Shown here piece after piece: positions 1 through 9,948 of a stretch of 63,207 bases of DNA; position 1 is the first letter of the stretch; each line of letters opens with the position of its first letter. Where the stretch lies: NCBI GenBank assembly GCA_001920415.1, contig MNJR01000017.1, forward strand, positions 121,457-184,663. Reading direction: 5' to 3'. The translations under genes and the position numbers were made by a program. This stretch comes from Acidobacteria bacterium 13_1_20CM_3_53_8. Its GTDB lineage: Bacteria > Acidobacteriota > Blastocatellia > Pyrinomonadales > Pyrinomonadaceae. The notes beneath the pieces are model-generated. The model was not told where the DNA came from, made no database searches, and saw nothing but the letters and a program-made list of their open reading frames with translations.

Positions 1-60
1 CCACGCGCCGCCAGCGGCGACCGCCAATCCTTTCTCGAAATGTTTGATGAATGTATTCAT
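1..60 (-). CDS. Start of a minus-strand gene cut by the window edge
   Basis: An ATG at position 60 reading leftwards opens a frame that stays open to base 1. It gives 20 residues that begin MNTFIKHFEKG and then become small and hydrophobic. A GAGGA ribosome-binding stretch lies about 6 bases upstream of the ATG. Too little is present to name a function. The Ala/Gly-rich run after the basic start could be the beginning of a membrane segment. The gene would be divergent from the small genes that start at 285. Confidence 0.4.
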   Translation of the reverse strand, partial: MNTFIKHFEKGLAVAAGGAW

Positions 61-284
61 GCTACTTCCTCAAGAAAGCGTGTGGCGCGCGCGTGTTCTT
101 CGCGGCAAACAATAGCGCTGAAATCTATTCGAGGCAACTCGCGCCGTATAGTAATGTCATGGTCATGGAAATATGATGCCGACGAATGTTGGTCTCTATT
201 TTCAAACAATGGCACTACACTCTTTTCGCTCTGCTTGGTACACTATAGAAAACGATCTGGAAGATAATGTAAGGAGGGATGATT

Positions 285-473
285 ATGGCACGCGCTCAAA
301 CATGGGCACGGAACATCAGTAAGAAAATAAAGAAAGCTGCCGCGCCTGACAAAATTGCTGCTAACACAATCGTGAATGATGAGCCGTTAAAGAGGCTGAA
401 ACGTCGTGCTGAAGACTTAGGTCTGATTCTACACGCGCAGACTGGCCGAAAATTGAGAGGCAGGAAGAAGTGA
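285..473 (+). CDS. Small basic hypothetical protein, 62 aa
   Basis: The protein is Lys/Arg/Ala-rich (MARAQTWARNISKKIKK...GRKLRGRKK) with no recognised domain. Two in-frame ATGs exist at 279 and 285. The AAGGAGG site at 271-277 leaves 7 bases before the ATG at 285 but only one before 279, so 285 is the better start. The composition suggests a nucleic-acid-binding or cytoplasmic helical protein, but this is inference only. The stop overlaps the GTG start of the next gene, so the two are probably translationally coupled. Confidence 0.6.
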   Translation: MARAQTWARNISKKIKKAAAPDKIAANTIVNDEPLKRLKRRAEDLGLILHAQTGRKLRGRKK

Positions 474-967
474 TTTTGAGAAACTCCATCCTGTGGCTCT
501 TCGTGTTGATGGCCTGCGCGACTTCAGGTTACGCGCAAGGCACGACCGCATCACAACAGTCCGAAGCTCTACGCGCTCAACTCAGAGACGTTCAAGCCAA
601 AGAAGCTGAACTACAGACACGATTGCAGCAGATAGACGAAGACCTCAAGCCAGAGAACATTGATCACTCCATAAGCCTCATAGGTACTACTCACCCGGAA
701 ACTTTGCGCGACGAGCGACGCCGTCAGCTAGAGAACGAAAGAAGGAGCGTGCAATCGCAACTGGATCAACTGGCCGAGAGTCGCACACGTCTCGAAAGAA
801 CCATCGCGGCCATTGACGCCGAATCTTATCGTCAGGGCGCTCAGGTTGATAATACTTATCAGCAAGGGAGCACAACGCACACAAGCAATTCAACAAGAGG
901 CAATACGACAAGCGTTAAGAGACGGCAGCATGTACGCAGACGACGCTCGCGCCGTCACTCATACTGA
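470..967 (+). CDS. Secreted coiled-coil hypothetical protein
   Basis: The 165-aa product has a clear N-terminal signal peptide (hydrophobic LWLFVLMACATSGYAQ, probable cleavage after YAQ). A long Glu/Arg/Gln-rich helix at residues 28-125 has heptad character typical of periplasmic coiled coils. The tail is Ser/Thr/Asn-rich and ends in a very basic cluster (RRQHVRRRRSRRHSY). The start is a GTG that overlaps the previous stop in a GTGA junction; a TTG at 476 is an alternative. No family is recognised. A periplasmic or envelope structural role is the most that can be inferred. Confidence 0.6.
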   Translation: MILRNSILWLFVLMACATSGYAQGTTASQQSEALRAQLRDVQAKEAELQTRLQQIDEDLKPENIDHSISLIGTTHPETLRDERRRQLENERRSVQSQLDQLAESRTRLERTIAAIDAESYRQGAQVDNTYQQGSTTHTSNSTRGNTTSVKRRQHVRRRRSRRHSY

Positions 968-969
968 AG

Positions 970-1089
970 AAGTAAAAAGGTAAAAGGCAAAAGTAAAAAG
1001 TGAAGAGACGCCTTGCAGGCGTCAATTATAAATTAAAAATGGCTTCCTCCTAACTTTTGCCTTTTACCTTTTTACTTTTGCCTTTTATA
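970..1089. repeat. Word-type inverted repeat, AAAAGGTAAAAGGC family
   Basis: The left arm reads AGTAAAAAGGTAAAAGGCAA and the right arm carries the complement (CTTTTGCCTTTTACC TTTTTAC). The loop holds a small palindrome, ACGCCTTGCAGGCGT, followed by AATTATAAATTAAAAAT. The same loop recurs near 41.09 kb and, inverted, near 23.75 kb. The right arm ends just before the ribosome site of the SDR gene, and translation through it gives a spurious N-terminal extension. Confidence 0.8.
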
Positions 1090-1104
1090 GAAGGAGCATC
1101 TGTA

Positions 1105-1875
1105 ATGCGTTTGAAAGATAAGGTGGCTCTCATTACGGGAGCAAGCAGCGGAATTGGTAAGGCCATAGCAACTCGCTTTGCAGAAGAAGGCGCGCACGTC
1201 GCAGTCAACTATCGTCCCGGTGGACAATCGGACGCTGACGCCGCGCAAACTGAAGCCGCATCGTTTGGGCCAACGTCAATAGCCGTCGCAGCCGACGTGA
1301 GCCGACGCGAAGATGTAGAGCGCATGATGTATGAGGTGGTCGCTAAATTCGGTCGGCTAGACATAGCCATTAATAATGCGGGCATAGAGATAAAGAGAGC
1401 TTTTCTGGAAGTAACGGACGAAGAGTGGAACAGGGTCATCAATGTGAACCTCTTCGGCTCGTATCTGGTCAGCCAGGTGGCCGCGCGCCAGATGGTCAAG
1501 CAGGGCTATGGCGGCAAACTTATCTTCATCTCCTCTGTTCACGAAGACATTCCCTTTCCCGAATTCACAGCCTACTGCGCGTCCAAGGGCGGCGTGCGCA
1601 TGATGATGCGCAATCTTGCTATGGAGTTAGCGCCATACAAGATCAACGTAAACAACATTGCGCCGGGTGCCATAGCAACGCCAATCAATCAGGCTGTGCT
1701 TGCTGACCCTGTGGCTATGAAGAATGCTGTCAGCGAAATTCCCTGGGGGCGATTCGGCAGGCCGGAAGAGGTCGCTGCGGTCGCAGTATTTCTAGCCAGC
1801 AATGAGGCAGAATATGTTACAGGCAGCACCTACTACGTTGACGGTGGTTTGACTCAACAGGTGACGCTCTACTGA
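1105..1875 (+). CDS. SDR-family oxidoreductase, glucose 1-dehydrogenase-like
   Basis: This 256-aa short-chain dehydrogenase/reductase is expected to oxidise a sugar or alcohol with NAD(P). The Rossmann cofactor motif [10 protein letters not shown] lies near residue 13, NNAG near residue 88, the catalytic Ser in FISS near residue 140 and the YCASK Tyr/Lys pair near residue 157. The C-terminal GSTYYVDGG is typical of the glucose 1-dehydrogenase-like subgroup. The start at 1105 is preceded by AGAAGGAG at 7-9 bases; the frame upstream is only repeat sequence. The next gene starts 23 bases downstream and encodes a glycosidase, so co-transcription and sugar oxidation after glycoside hydrolysis are plausible. 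Substrate is not determined. Confidence 0.85.
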   Translation: MRLKDKVALITGASSGIGKAIATRFAEEGAHVAVNYRPGGQSDADAAQTEAASFGPTSIAVAADVSRREDVERMMYEVVAKFGRLDIAINNAGIEIKRAFLEVTDEEWNRVINVNLFGSYLVSQVAARQMVKQGYGGKLIFISSVHEDIPFPEFTAYCASKGGVRMMMRNLAMELAPYKINVNNIAPGAIATPINQAVLADPVAMKNAVSEIPWGRFGRPEEVAAVAVFLASNEAEYVTGSTYYVDGGLTQQVTLY

Positions 1876-1898
1876 TTGGCTCATATGGCTCAAGCCCT

Positions 1899-4586
1899 AT
1901 GACAGAAGAAGAGAGAAGATTAACGGAAGCCCGCGACCGCGTTCGCAAGTGGAAGATGTGGGGGCCGTATCTTTCGGAGCGCGCGTGGGGCACTGTGCGC
2001 GAAGACTATTCGCCACACGGAACGGCGTGGGATTATTTCACGCACGATCACGCGCGCTCGCGCGCCTATCGCTGGAACGAAGAGGGCTTGGCGGGAATCT
2101 GCGACGAGAGTCAGGCTCTATGCTTTTCGATAGCTCTGTGGAACGGCGCAGACCCTATCCTGAAGGAACGCGCCTTCGGGTTGACGAACAGCCAGGGGAA
2201 TCATGGCGAGGACGTTAAGGAGTATTACTACTATCTTGACAACACTCCTACGCACTCCTACATGAAGTGTCTTTACAAGTATCCGCAGCGCGCATATCCC
2301 TACAGCCAGTTAATAGAAGAGAACGCTAGGCGAGGCCGCGAAGGGTCGGAGTATGAATTGATTGACACGGGCGTCTTCGACGATGACAGCTACTTCGATG
2401 TCAGGGTAGAGTACGCGAAAGCTGCGCCGGAAGACATTCTGATTCTCCTTACAGTAACAAATCATGGACAAGAGGAAGCGCGACTGGATTTAATTCCGAC
2501 GCTCTGGTTTCGCAACACATGGTCGTGGGGCAGAGACGACCGACGACCCATAATTTCCGCATCGTCCCAAGAAATGATAGCAACGGCTGAGACCTCGCAC
2601 GAGGCTGTGATTCACGCAGAGCATCACAGGCTTGGCAATTATTATCTGGTCTGCCAACGGGTCGCGGGTGCTCAGCCCGAACTGCTCTTCACTGAAAACG
2701 AGACAAACGCAGCGCGACTCTACGGCGCTCCGAACTCTTCGCCTTTCGTCAAAGACGGTATCAATGACTACATCGTGCAGGGACAGACAGACAAGGTCAA
2801 TCCGTCGAATGAGGGGACGAAAGCTTGCGCGCTTTACCGCTTGACGATTGGCGCGGGTGAAACTGAAGAAATTCGTCTGCGGCTCTCGACCTTGCAGCCG
2901 CAGTCGGAAGCGCTAGGCGCTCCGTTCGACAATACTTTTGTCGCGCGCAAACGGGAAGCAGATCAGTTTTATTCAACGGTCGCGCCTGAAGGTTTGTCCG
3001 ATGACGCGCGCAACGTGCAGCGGCAGGCGCTGGCTGGTTTATTGTGGAGCAAGCAATATTACAACTACGATGTTGAGATGTGGCTTAATGGAGACCCTGT
3101 GCAGCCCGCTCCGCCGCCTGAAAGATGGGAGGGACGCAACCACGATTGGCGACACCTGAACAACTCCGAAATAGTCTCTATGCCGGACAAGTGGGAGTAC
3201 CCCTGGTACGCTGCATGGGATTTGGCTTTCCACTGCATCTCGCTCTCGCTGGTTGACCCGGACTTCGCCAAAGATCAACTCATACTTCTTCTGCGTGAAT
3301 GGTACATGCACCCGAACGGTCAACTGCCAGCTTACGAATGGGCGTTCGGCGATGTGAACCCGCCCGTTCATGCGTGGGCTGCGCTCAGGGTTTATGGAAT
3401 CGAGAGACGATTGCGCGGCGCGGGCGATACTAAATTTCTTGAGCGCGTCTTTCACAAGCTATTGATTAACTTCACATGGTGGATTAATCGCAAGGATGTT
3501 CAGGGAAGAAATATTTTTCAAGGCGGCTTTCTTGGCCTGGACAACATAGGCGTCTTCGACCGCAGCGCGGGATTGCCCGGCGGCGGATACCTCGATCAAT
3601 CCGACGGCACAAGCTGGATGGCTATGTACTGCCTGAACATGCTCTCCATAGCGTTGGAGCTGGCGCGCCATGATGACACTTACGAAGATGTAGCAACGAA
3701 ATTCCTGGAACACTTCTTCTACATCGCTCACGCTATGAATGATCGTCCAGCCGTGCGCGGCGATGACGGTATTGACCTATGGGATGAAGACGAGGGTTTC
3801 TATTACGATGTGCTTCACCTGCCGGACAAAAGCCACCAGTTTGTGCGCGTGCGCTCACTGGTCGGATTGATCCCGTTGCTTGCAGTCGAAACTATAGATT
3901 CTGAATTGCTGGACATGCTTCCAGATTTTCGTCATCGTCTGGAATGGTTTCTCTCGCACCGTCAAGATCTCTCGAAAGACATGGCTTCGGTGACAAGAGC
4001 GGGAGAGCAGGACAGGCGACGCTTTGCGGTCGTCAACACAGACCGCCTGCGCAGTCTCTTATCTAAGATGCTTGACGAGAATGAATTTCTATCGCCTTAC
4101 GGCATTCGTTCAATCTCTCGCTATCACTTGGAACACCCGTACCGTCTGACGGTAGATGGGACGAGCTATGAGGTCAGCTATCAACCCGCAGAGTCTCGCT
4201 CAGGACTTTTTGGCGGTAACTCAAACTGGCGCGGCCCCATCTGGTTTCCCTTAAATTATCTGCTAATAGAAGCTCTGCAAAAGTTCGACTATTTCTACGG
4301 CGAGAGTTTTACGGTCGAATGCCCCGTCGGGTCAGGTCGCATGCTAACGCTCTGGCAGGTGGCTACTGAACTTTCCCAAAGACTCATAAGCATCTTCACG
4401 CGCGACGAGAGCGGACGCCGCCCGGTCTTCGGCGGCAACGAAAAGTTTCAATCCGACCCAAATTTTAGGGACCTCATACCCTTCCACGAATATTTTCACG
4501 GCGATGACGGCGCAGGTCTGGGCGCTAGCCACCAGACGGGCTGGACTGCCCTTGTAGCAAAGCTAATTCAACAGAGCGGAATTTAG
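1899..4586 (+). CDS. GH63/MGH1-type glycoside hydrolase
   Basis: This 895-aa cytoplasmic protein has no signal peptide and resembles the glucosidase-type (alpha/alpha)6-barrel of family GH63. An N-terminal region of about 400 residues, including [16 protein letters not shown], is followed by the barrel. Conserved stretches include [15 protein letters not shown] near residue 430, [15 protein letters not shown] near residue 775 and [13 protein letters not shown] at the C-terminus. Related enzymes hydrolyse glucosyl- or mannosyl-linked compatible solutes such as glucosylglycerate. The exact substrate cannot be read from sequence. It lies directly after the SDR gene with no obvious ribosome site of its own, which suggests coupling. 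Family call is firm, specificity is open. Confidence 0.85.
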   Translation: MTEEERRLTEARDRVRKWKMWGPYLSERAWGTVREDYSPHGTAWDYFTHDHARSRAYRWNEEGLAGICDESQALCFSIALWNGADPILKERAFGLTNSQGNHGEDVKEYYYYLDNTPTHSYMKCLYKYPQRAYPYSQLIEENARRGREGSEYELIDTGVFDDDSYFDVRVEYAKAAPEDILILLTVTNHGQEEARLDLIPTLWFRNTWSWGRDDRRPIISASSQEMIATAETSHEAVIHAEHHRLGNYYLVCQRVAGAQPELLFTENETNAARLYGAPNSSPFVKDGINDYIVQGQTDKVNPSNEGTKACALYRLTIGAGETEEIRLRLSTLQPQSEALGAPFDNTFVARKREADQFYSTVAPEGLSDDARNVQRQALAGLLWSKQYYNYDVEMWLNGDPVQPAPPPERWEGRNHDWRHLNNSEIVSMPDKWEYPWYAAWDLAFHCISLSLVDPDFAKDQLILLLREWYMHPNGQLPAYEWAFGDVNPPVHAWAALRVYGIERRLRGAGDTKFLERVFHKLLINFTWWINRKDVQGRNIFQGGFLGLDNIGVFDRSAGLPGGGYLDQSDGTSWMAMYCLNMLSIALELARHDDTYEDVATKFLEHFFYIAHAMNDRPAVRGDDGIDLWDEDEGFYYDVLHLPDKSHQFVRVRSLVGLIPLLAVETIDSELLDMLPDFRHRLEWFLSHRQDLSKDMASVTRAGEQDRRRFAVVNTDRLRSLLSKMLDENEFLSPYGIRSISRYHLEHPYRLTVDGTSYEVSYQPAESRSGLFGGNSNWRGPIWFPLNYLLIEALQKFDYFYGESFTVECPVGSGRMLTLWQVATELSQRLISIFTRDESGRRPVFGGNEKFQSDPNFRDLIPFHEYFHGDDGAGLGASHQTGWTALVAKLIQQSGI

Positions 4587-4780
4587 AGAAGACTATCGAG
4601 ATAATCTGTGTGAATAACAAAAGATAATGCAACTCTACAAAAGATGTACGCTTCGCCATGTTAGAGCTTTAGCACGGAGGCAGCCAGAGTAGCGTGTTTC
4701 GTTAGCCGCCGATTGATAAGAGTCATTATACCTGCTTGAGTGAGGGCAGCTACTAAGAAGCAATTAGCAATAAGCAAAAG

Positions 4781-4818
4781 AGAGCGCCCGCCAATTATAT
4801 CTAACTCGCGGGCGCTCT
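4781..4818 (-). terminator. Intrinsic terminator downstream of the EF-hand gene
   Basis: An 11-bp perfect stem (AGAGCGCCCGC with GCGGGCGCTCT) encloses a 16-base AT-rich loop. Read on the minus strand it is followed by CTTTTGCTT. It lies about 17 bases after the stop of the gene ending at 4835 and would terminate the minus-strand group 8.1-4.8 kb. Confidence 0.7.
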
Positions 4819-4834
4819 GAATCTGGAGTGAGTT

Positions 4835-5962
4835 TCAGTGCGTGACCAAGAATACATCCCAAGCCCACTTCGCAACGCTTGTGTGCTGCGTGTCCAGTAC
4901 CTTCGCACGATACCGGAATTGATTGCCATATTGGTCAATCTTCTTCGATAGTTTGTACTTGAGGTCTATAGCATTGACGCTCAACTCTGCCAGAGTGTGT
5001 AACTCCTCTGGCTCTGATATGCCATTGTGATTCGCATCTTGCCAGAGTCGTAAACTTGAGTAGATGTCATCATGGCTGTCAATCACTCCATCATTGTTGC
5101 CGCCGTTCGCTGGCTTATCGTACTCGGCCAAGGCTAGGAAACCGTTAGGATTCTCCGTCTCAGTTTGCTCAGTGAAGTTGCCGAACAGTTCTGCTCCGTT
5201 ATCAATCATGCCATTGTCGTTACGGTCTAATGAAAGCCATGCATCATCTGTTCCAGCGACAGTCCAGCCTATATTGTCTTGCGCGCCATCTGCGTCTATG
5301 TCGAAACTAACTCCGCTTCTTGCATCTGTGAGCTGGAAGCCATTGCCTGCTATATCAATTAAGACGGGACTGGAACTGCAATATGATTCTGTAGTGCATC
5401 GGCATACGCGGTCGCACCAATATTGAAAATTCTCACAGTCCCAGGGGTTGCCTGCATCAGGCGAGCAGACGCAACTAAGTGAATCATAATCGTATATCTG
5501 CAAACTATTACACGATGAAGGCGCAGGCGGGCATGCTCTTTCACTTTCGGCGTGAAATCTAGTTGCATTACAGTATGTTTTGTTTTCAATGTGCTTTATT
5601 AGGGCGTAAGGGGATTCTACCAGTGTAGAGTCGGCCCTATCCCAAATTCCATCGTTATCTGGTGTGGTGGTCATGTAAACCTTATTATGCATTTGGAAGC
5701 CCGGACAAACTGTGTAGATCCATTGGTCAGCCACTATCAAAAGGTGCTCAGGTTCACACCGAGCTTCGCAGAAGCACTCGGCTGTTAAATCAACCAGCAT
5801 TCTATCGCAAGGTAGGTACGCACTGACACTCACAATAATAGCTGATGTTTTTAGAATGTAAGGTGAGAGCAATAATACAGTTATCATTATCAGAAAGATT
5901 AAATTTCTAATAATGATCTTGCTTAATAAAATTCTCCTAAGAATTTCTATGTATGAACGCAT
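4835..5962 (-). CDS. Membrane-anchored Cys-rich protein with EF-hand-like C-terminal domain
   Basis: The 375-aa product has an N-terminal membrane segment ([18 protein letters not shown]), then a Cys-rich middle of about 140 residues (at least 15 Cys), and a C-terminal calcium-loop region. [31 protein letters not shown] and [12 protein letters not shown] are EF-hand/dockerin-like loops. This C-terminal arrangement ([15 protein letters not shown]...) occurs at the end of large secreted repeat proteins. Here it is attached to an unfamiliar Cys-rich region. GGAGG lies 9 bases before the ATG. It is probably exported, with the Cys pairs oxidised, which would fit the thioredoxin-like neighbour encoded just upstream. 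Function is unknown. Confidence 0.7.
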   Translation of the reverse strand: MRSYIEILRRILLSKIIIRNLIFLIMITVLLLSPYILKTSAIIVSVSAYLPCDRMLVDLTAECFCEARCEPEHLLIVADQWIYTVCPGFQMHNKVYMTTTPDNDGIWDRADSTLVESPYALIKHIENKTYCNATRFHAESERACPPAPSSCNSLQIYDYDSLSCVCSPDAGNPWDCENFQYWCDRVCRCTTESYCSSSPVLIDIAGNGFQLTDARSGVSFDIDADGAQDNIGWTVAGTDDAWLSLDRNDNGMIDNGAELFGNFTEQTETENPNGFLALAEYDKPANGGNNDGVIDSHDDIYSSLRLWQDANHNGISEPEELHTLAELSVNAIDLKYKLSKKIDQYGNQFRYRAKVLDTQHTSVAKWAWDVFLVTH

Positions 5963-6030
5963 AGTGATTCGCCTCCGTTATTAAGCAGGTCAGAGATGAT
6001 GCAGGTGAGTTAGCGAGGATCAGACGACTA

Positions 6031-6555
6031 TCACCTATTTACATTAATGGCATCAAGAATCTGTTGTTCAACTCTTTCAGGAAGTTTACCTACCCAAAAA
6101 TCAATAATGATTCCCTTACTGTCGAGTAAAATGATTGTGGGAGTGGCGTCTATACTGTAAGCGTTAAGTTCAACAGACGGAATAGCCTCTAAAGAAAGTT
6201 GATTCTGTTCTAGAAATTGATCTGCTACTTGTTTGGTCTCAGGAGATAAAGCGAGAATGCGGGTAATTTTATTATTGCCCTGAGATTCAGCAACTTGTTT
6301 GTAGAATGGAAGACTTTCCCTGCAATAACCACACTTTGAACTTAAAGCTATTACTAAGGTCTGTCGTGAAGCGCTGTAATCAACCGCAGGTAGTTGCGCA
6401 AACTGCTTGCCTTTTTGTAATCCGCTATTGAACTCTGTTTTTGAACCCTTAGAGAAGAAACTTACAGCGAGAAGACTTAATATCAATATTGAAACCGCCA
6501 GAACTGCTATATTCGTAGCTGTTTCTAAATAAGCTCTTATCTTTGACTCTTGCAT
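6031..6555 (-). CDS. Membrane-anchored TlpA-like thioredoxin-fold protein
   Basis: The 174-aa protein has one N-terminal transmembrane helix (residues 14-34) followed by a thioredoxin fold facing the periplasm. The redox motif is CGYC in SSKCGYCRES near residue 75, and the cis-Pro loop is DATPTIILLD near residue 137. This matches TlpA/ResA-type thiol:disulfide oxidoreductases that reduce or rearrange disulfides in exported proteins. The GGAGGT ribosome site is 6 bases before the ATG. It sits between a Cys-rich exported protein downstream and a membrane-anchored unknown upstream, which may be its clients; that is inference. Confidence 0.8.
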   Translation of the reverse strand: MQESKIRAYLETATNIAVLAVSILILSLLAVSFFSKGSKTEFNSGLQKGKQFAQLPAVDYSASRQTLVIALSSKCGYCRESLPFYKQVAESQGNNKITRILALSPETKQVADQFLEQNQLSLEAIPSVELNAYSIDATPTIILLDSKGIIIDFWVGKLPERVEQQILDAINVNR

Positions 6556-6588
6556 GGATCTACCTCCCTACGAATGTATATAAAAATC

Positions 6589-7548
6589 TTATGATCTTCG
6601 TAAGCTGGCCCATGGTCTGTCTAGTTTCTTAACCAATAGCTGCACAGCCTCGGTATTACCAAGGTGTCTTGCTATATTCAGAAATTCTTCAGCGAATCTC
6701 TTTTTGTTATATTTGTAATAATCAGACGGTGTGGAGTTGAGACCAATATCAACCTCTGGAGCAGCTTCCAATACTTCGAGTGATCTAATTATCTCGTCTG
6801 CGGATTTTCCCTGCTGAATTCCTTTTTGTATATCAACCAATAAATCATGCCTTGCATCAACTTCAGCCTTAACTGCTTCAAAGAATCCCGTTTCGTTTGG
6901 GCCTGCGAATGAGCCATCATCAAAAAATACTCCATCTAGTGAGATAGTTATGCTTGTATATCGAGATAGCTCGGCGTTAAGTAGACTTAAGACTCTAGCT
7001 TCACTTGGATTCTGCTCGATTACGCCTGAATCACTACTCACCGTTAAGTGCCAACTCCTGGATTGTTGTCGGTTCTCAGTCCCCCCTTCTAATGGTTCGG
7101 GTTCCGCTATTTGAGAAAAGAACCAAGTTGAGTGAGGCTTTATTACTTTTGGAGCATTGGCGATAGCACTTGTATGGCTAAACGCTCCTTCATCCATTAA
7201 AATCCAATTGGCTAGGTATGAACTTTCTTTGTAGATAACGGTCCCGTCAGATTTCATACACGCCCACCTTAACTTATAAGAGACGATTGGCCGATTACCG
7301 CTATGCTTGATGAAAATCGAGAAAAGCTTCAGGGCTTCGATGGGTGCATCGGGGTTTTTCTTTTGGAAGGCAGTCATTAATCCATCAAATGATGGATCAG
7401 CGGGTGTAATAATTTTTATACCGTGTTCTGGCAGATCCCTGACATGAAGTTTCACGTTCACGGCTTGTGCTCCTCTACCAAGGAAAAAACTCACAACCAA
7501 GATTACAGGAATAACAAGAGTAACTAATATGAAGATAAGTTTTCGCAT
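6589..7548 (-). CDS. Membrane-anchored hypothetical protein, 319 aa
   Basis: An N-terminal hydrophobic segment (FILVTLVIPVILVVSFFLG) anchors or exports the protein; there is no lipobox Cys. The rest is soluble and mixed alpha/beta, with a strand-rich part at residues 30-210 and a helical C-terminal third. No family is recognised. GGAGGT lies 5 bases before the ATG. It is 33 bases upstream of the TlpA-like gene on the same strand, so the two are probably co-transcribed. The base composition here is more AT-rich than in the flanking genes, hinting at a distinct origin. Confidence 0.65.
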   Translation of the reverse strand: MRKLIFILVTLVIPVILVVSFFLGRGAQAVNVKLHVRDLPEHGIKIITPADPSFDGLMTAFQKKNPDAPIEALKLFSIFIKHSGNRPIVSYKLRWACMKSDGTVIYKESSYLANWILMDEGAFSHTSAIANAPKVIKPHSTWFFSQIAEPEPLEGGTENRQQSRSWHLTVSSDSGVIEQNPSEARVLSLLNAELSRYTSITISLDGVFFDDGSFAGPNETGFFEAVKAEVDARHDLLVDIQKGIQQGKSADEIIRSLEVLEAAPEVDIGLNSTPSDYYKYNKKRFAEEFLNIARHLGNTEAVQLLVKKLDRPWASLRRS

Positions 7549-7898
7549 CGGTTACCTCCAAGGATAGTGACGACGAAATGCTTTTCAAAAGAAGGGTGTA
7601 AGATTAAGCAGGAGCAAGACTCTTTAAGGAATGAGGCTCTAGCTTAGCTGAGAAATTACGAATACTTTCAACTTACGGCTGAACCGTAGCACACGATAAG
7701 GATTAAAATCTGTGACTTGGAGTACGCATGACTGTGACGGTCATCACCCGTTGAAGAATTGTTTACAAGAGACGGACTCGGTGGAGTAAGGCTCTTGCTT
7801 AGTTGAGAACTATACGTCCGTAAAGACTTTGAGAAATAAAAACCTGCGAGGCGCGGGAACTCTACTCTCGCTTACCTTGAGAGTCAAGAAATTTCTTT
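7549..7898. other. Gene-free leader region with an imperfect direct repeat
   Basis: No convincing coding frame was found. Two related stretches, GGCTCTAGCTTAGCTGAGAA near 7631 and GGCTCTTGCTTAGTTGAGAA near 7791, lie about 160 bases apart. They differ at two positions over this core and might be operator-like sites or a decayed duplication. The region is AT-rich and lies between a possible small peptide gene and the three exported-protein genes on the minus strand. Confidence 0.4.
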
Positions 7899-8084
7899 CT
7901 ATAGGAAAGTTGCATCTAAAGGACTTAACGCACACTGCAACTTTTTGACATCTTCCCTTGTCTCATTCAAACGAAATAGCGAGGCCGCATTGCCCACCCT
8001 GTTAGCGTAACAGCCTCGCGGCGACACTGTACGATGCTCTAGGCTACGGCGGCGTGCTAGGCGAGCGGGCGCGGTTCGGCTCAT
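7899..8084 (-). CDS. Possible 61-aa peptide with strong ribosome site
   Basis: An ATG at 8084 is preceded by GGAGGT at 6 bases, the same spacing as the downstream minus-strand genes. The peptide has a basic N-terminal half (RLARRRSLEHRTVSPRG) and an uncharged to mixed C-terminal half with two Cys. Within the coding DNA, GCGAGGC and GCCTCGC form a 7-bp stem around a smaller TGTTA/TAACA hairpin, so the signal could instead belong to a structured leader RNA. No family is recognised. The ribosome site is the only strong support. Confidence 0.35.
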   Translation of the reverse strand: MSRTAPARLARRRSLEHRTVSPRGCYANRVGNAASLFRLNETREDVKKLQCALSPLDATFL

Positions 8085-8289
8085 TTAATTACCTCCAAAT
8101 CGGTTGCGGGAACTGTTGTGAAAATGGGAACTGGTAGCATGAGGTAGTGTGAAAGGTTGCAGCCACTTTTGTAGAAATGGCCGAATTTTGGTTTATAGTT
8201 GCTTGAACTTTTGGAATTGACAACCTTCGTGCGCGGAGACTGAAAAAGAGAGACGCCTGTTCGCGTTCTTTCGGTCTATGGTCTATCAG

Positions 8290-9765
8290 CTAAATCCCTT
8301 CCGTCAGCTTGCGAAAGTGATAGCCCATAGCCGCCAGCCTCACAGCATGCGCAAAGTTTCGGCGATGAGAGATGAGACTGTTTTTTATGTAGCGCCAGAA
8401 CTCCACGCGCTCGCGGTCACGAACGCCTAGCGTGAGGGCTACGCGCGCGAATGCCACTATATCGTTGATAAGACGGTTACGACTCGGCTCAGGCTCCTGA
8501 GTCAAATGCGATAGACAATCTAGCGCGCGGCTGTAATATTCCCCAGACCTGTAGATGGTGCGCAGTATACGCTGATAACCTTCTATGAGACGCGCTGTAT
8601 CCATTTGAGGGATAAAATTCAGAGAGCCGTCTGTGTTGTTTCCAGTGCTCTCTTTCAGAAGTCTTCCTTCGCGCTCCAAACGCCGCCAGAGTTGCGTGTC
8701 AGGAAGCGCTGTGAGCAATCCGACCATAGCGAGCGGAATAGCGCTCTCGCGTATAAAATTTATCTGCCGCTCGAAGATGTCTTCAGGGTCGCTGTCAAAG
8801 CCTACTATGAAACCGGCCATCACTTCGATACCGTAAGATTGAATCTTTCGCACAGATTCCAGCAGGTCGCGCCGCGTGTTCTGTCCCTTCTGCGCTTCCT
8901 TCAAGCTCTCTTCCACAGGCGTCTCTATTCCAAGAAAGACGCGGCGAAAGTTTGCGCGCTGCATCATCTTAAGAAGCGCATCATCTTCGGCCAGGTTCAC
9001 GCTCGCCTCCGTGATGAGAGAGAAAGGATGATTGTGACGCTCCGACCATTCGACAAGTTCAGGCAGCAGGCGTTTGACGTTTCGCTTGTTGCCTATAAAA
9101 TTGTCGTCAACGATGAAGACCATACCGCGCCAACCCAAAGAGCGCAGAGCGTCTAGTTCTGCAATCATCTGTTCGTTAGACTTTGTGCGCGGCACTCGCC
9201 CGTAGATTTCTATTATGTCGCAGAACTCGCACTGGAAAGGGCAGCCGCGCGAATACTGTATGCTCATAGCGCTATAGCGCGAGAGTTCAGCTAAACGAAA
9301 ATCTGGAACGGGTGTGTTGCTGAGCGCCGGTCGCTCGGCGGCCTGATAGATGTGCCGGGCGATTCCAAGCTCTAGGTCGTGCACGAATTCCGGCAGCGTC
9401 GTCTCTGCCTCGCCTATGAAAATGTGGTCGGCATACGGCAAATGTTCCGCGCTGGTAGAGACGTATGGCCCGCCGACTACGACTCGTCGCCCGCGCGCTT
9501 TACACAATCCGACGACTCGCTCCAGCGAATCTTTCTGCACAATCATAGCGCTGGTGAAGACTATGTCCGCCCATTCTATGTCCGATTCCTTGAGCCGTCG
9601 CACGTTCATGTCCACTAGCCGCCGCTCCCAACTTTCAGGCAGCATGGCCGAAACGGTCAGGAGACCAAGCGGCGGGAAGGCAGACCGTTTGCCTTCAAAC
9701 GATAGCGCGTGCCGGAAGCTCCAATAGGTTTCGGGGAATTCCGGGTAAACAAATAGCACCTTCAT
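8290..9765 (-). CDS. B12-binding radical SAM protein with DUF4070-like tail
   Basis: The 491-aa enzyme begins with a cobalamin-binding-like Rossmann domain (residues 1-140; [30 protein letters not shown]). A radical SAM core follows with the 4Fe-4S motif CPFQCEFCD (CxxxCxxC) near residue 180. The C-terminal region resembles DUF4070. Related proteins carry out radical methylations or carbon-skeleton reactions on unactivated carbons; the substrate here is unknown. AAGGAG is 9 bases before the ATG. It lies downstream of a Crp/Fnr regulator on the same strand with a gap of about 180 bases, so control by that regulator is possible. Confidence 0.85.
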   Translation of the reverse strand: MKVLFVYPEFPETYWSFRHALSFEGKRSAFPPLGLLTVSAMLPESWERRLVDMNVRRLKESDIEWADIVFTSAMIVQKDSLERVVGLCKARGRRVVVGGPYVSTSAEHLPYADHIFIGEAETTLPEFVHDLELGIARHIYQAAERPALSNTPVPDFRLAELSRYSAMSIQYSRGCPFQCEFCDIIEIYGRVPRTKSNEQMIAELDALRSLGWRGMVFIVDDNFIGNKRNVKRLLPELVEWSERHNHPFSLITEASVNLAEDDALLKMMQRANFRRVFLGIETPVEESLKEAQKGQNTRRDLLESVRKIQSYGIEVMAGFIVGFDSDPEDIFERQINFIRESAIPLAMVGLLTALPDTQLWRRLEREGRLLKESTGNNTDGSLNFIPQMDTARLIEGYQRILRTIYRSGEYYSRALDCLSHLTQEPEPSRNRLINDIVAFARVALTLGVRDRERVEFWRYIKNSLISHRRNFAHAVRLAAMGYHFRKLTEGI

Positions 9766-9948
9766 CGCTCCAGTCTCCTTGATTTTGACGCTCGCCGGGG
9801 CTTGTGCACGCGTGTGAATTAGTGTGTGACAACTTCCGTGGGATTAGAACGGGTGAATTGAGTTACTGCACGCGCGCCTGACGCTCGGCTGCATCCGACT
9901 TCTCGCGCCGCCAGCGCAACATCTTCACTCACTGGCTTGTAAGTTGAC

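Noticed and set aside
40-267. 75-codon plus-strand frame near the left edge
   Set aside because: Poor composition and no ribosome site; the sequence is better explained as an intergenic region between divergent genes.
970-1089. CRISPR-like reading of the tandem short words
   Set aside because: Units are 6-12 bases, arms are inverted and there are no unique spacers or cas genes.
1057-1104. N-terminal extension of the SDR gene (MPFTFLLLPF...)
   Set aside because: It is a translation of the word repeat; the same MPFTF/MPFYF start appears before other genes for the same reason.
8605-9156. 183-codon plus-strand frame opposite the radical SAM gene
   Set aside because: Shadow of the conserved radical SAM domain; no supporting start signal.
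8290-9765. Assigning HpnR (hopanoid C-3 methylase) to the B12 radical SAM protein
   Set aside because: The N-terminus and DUF4070-like tail fit a broader family; no squalene-hopene cyclase is in the window.
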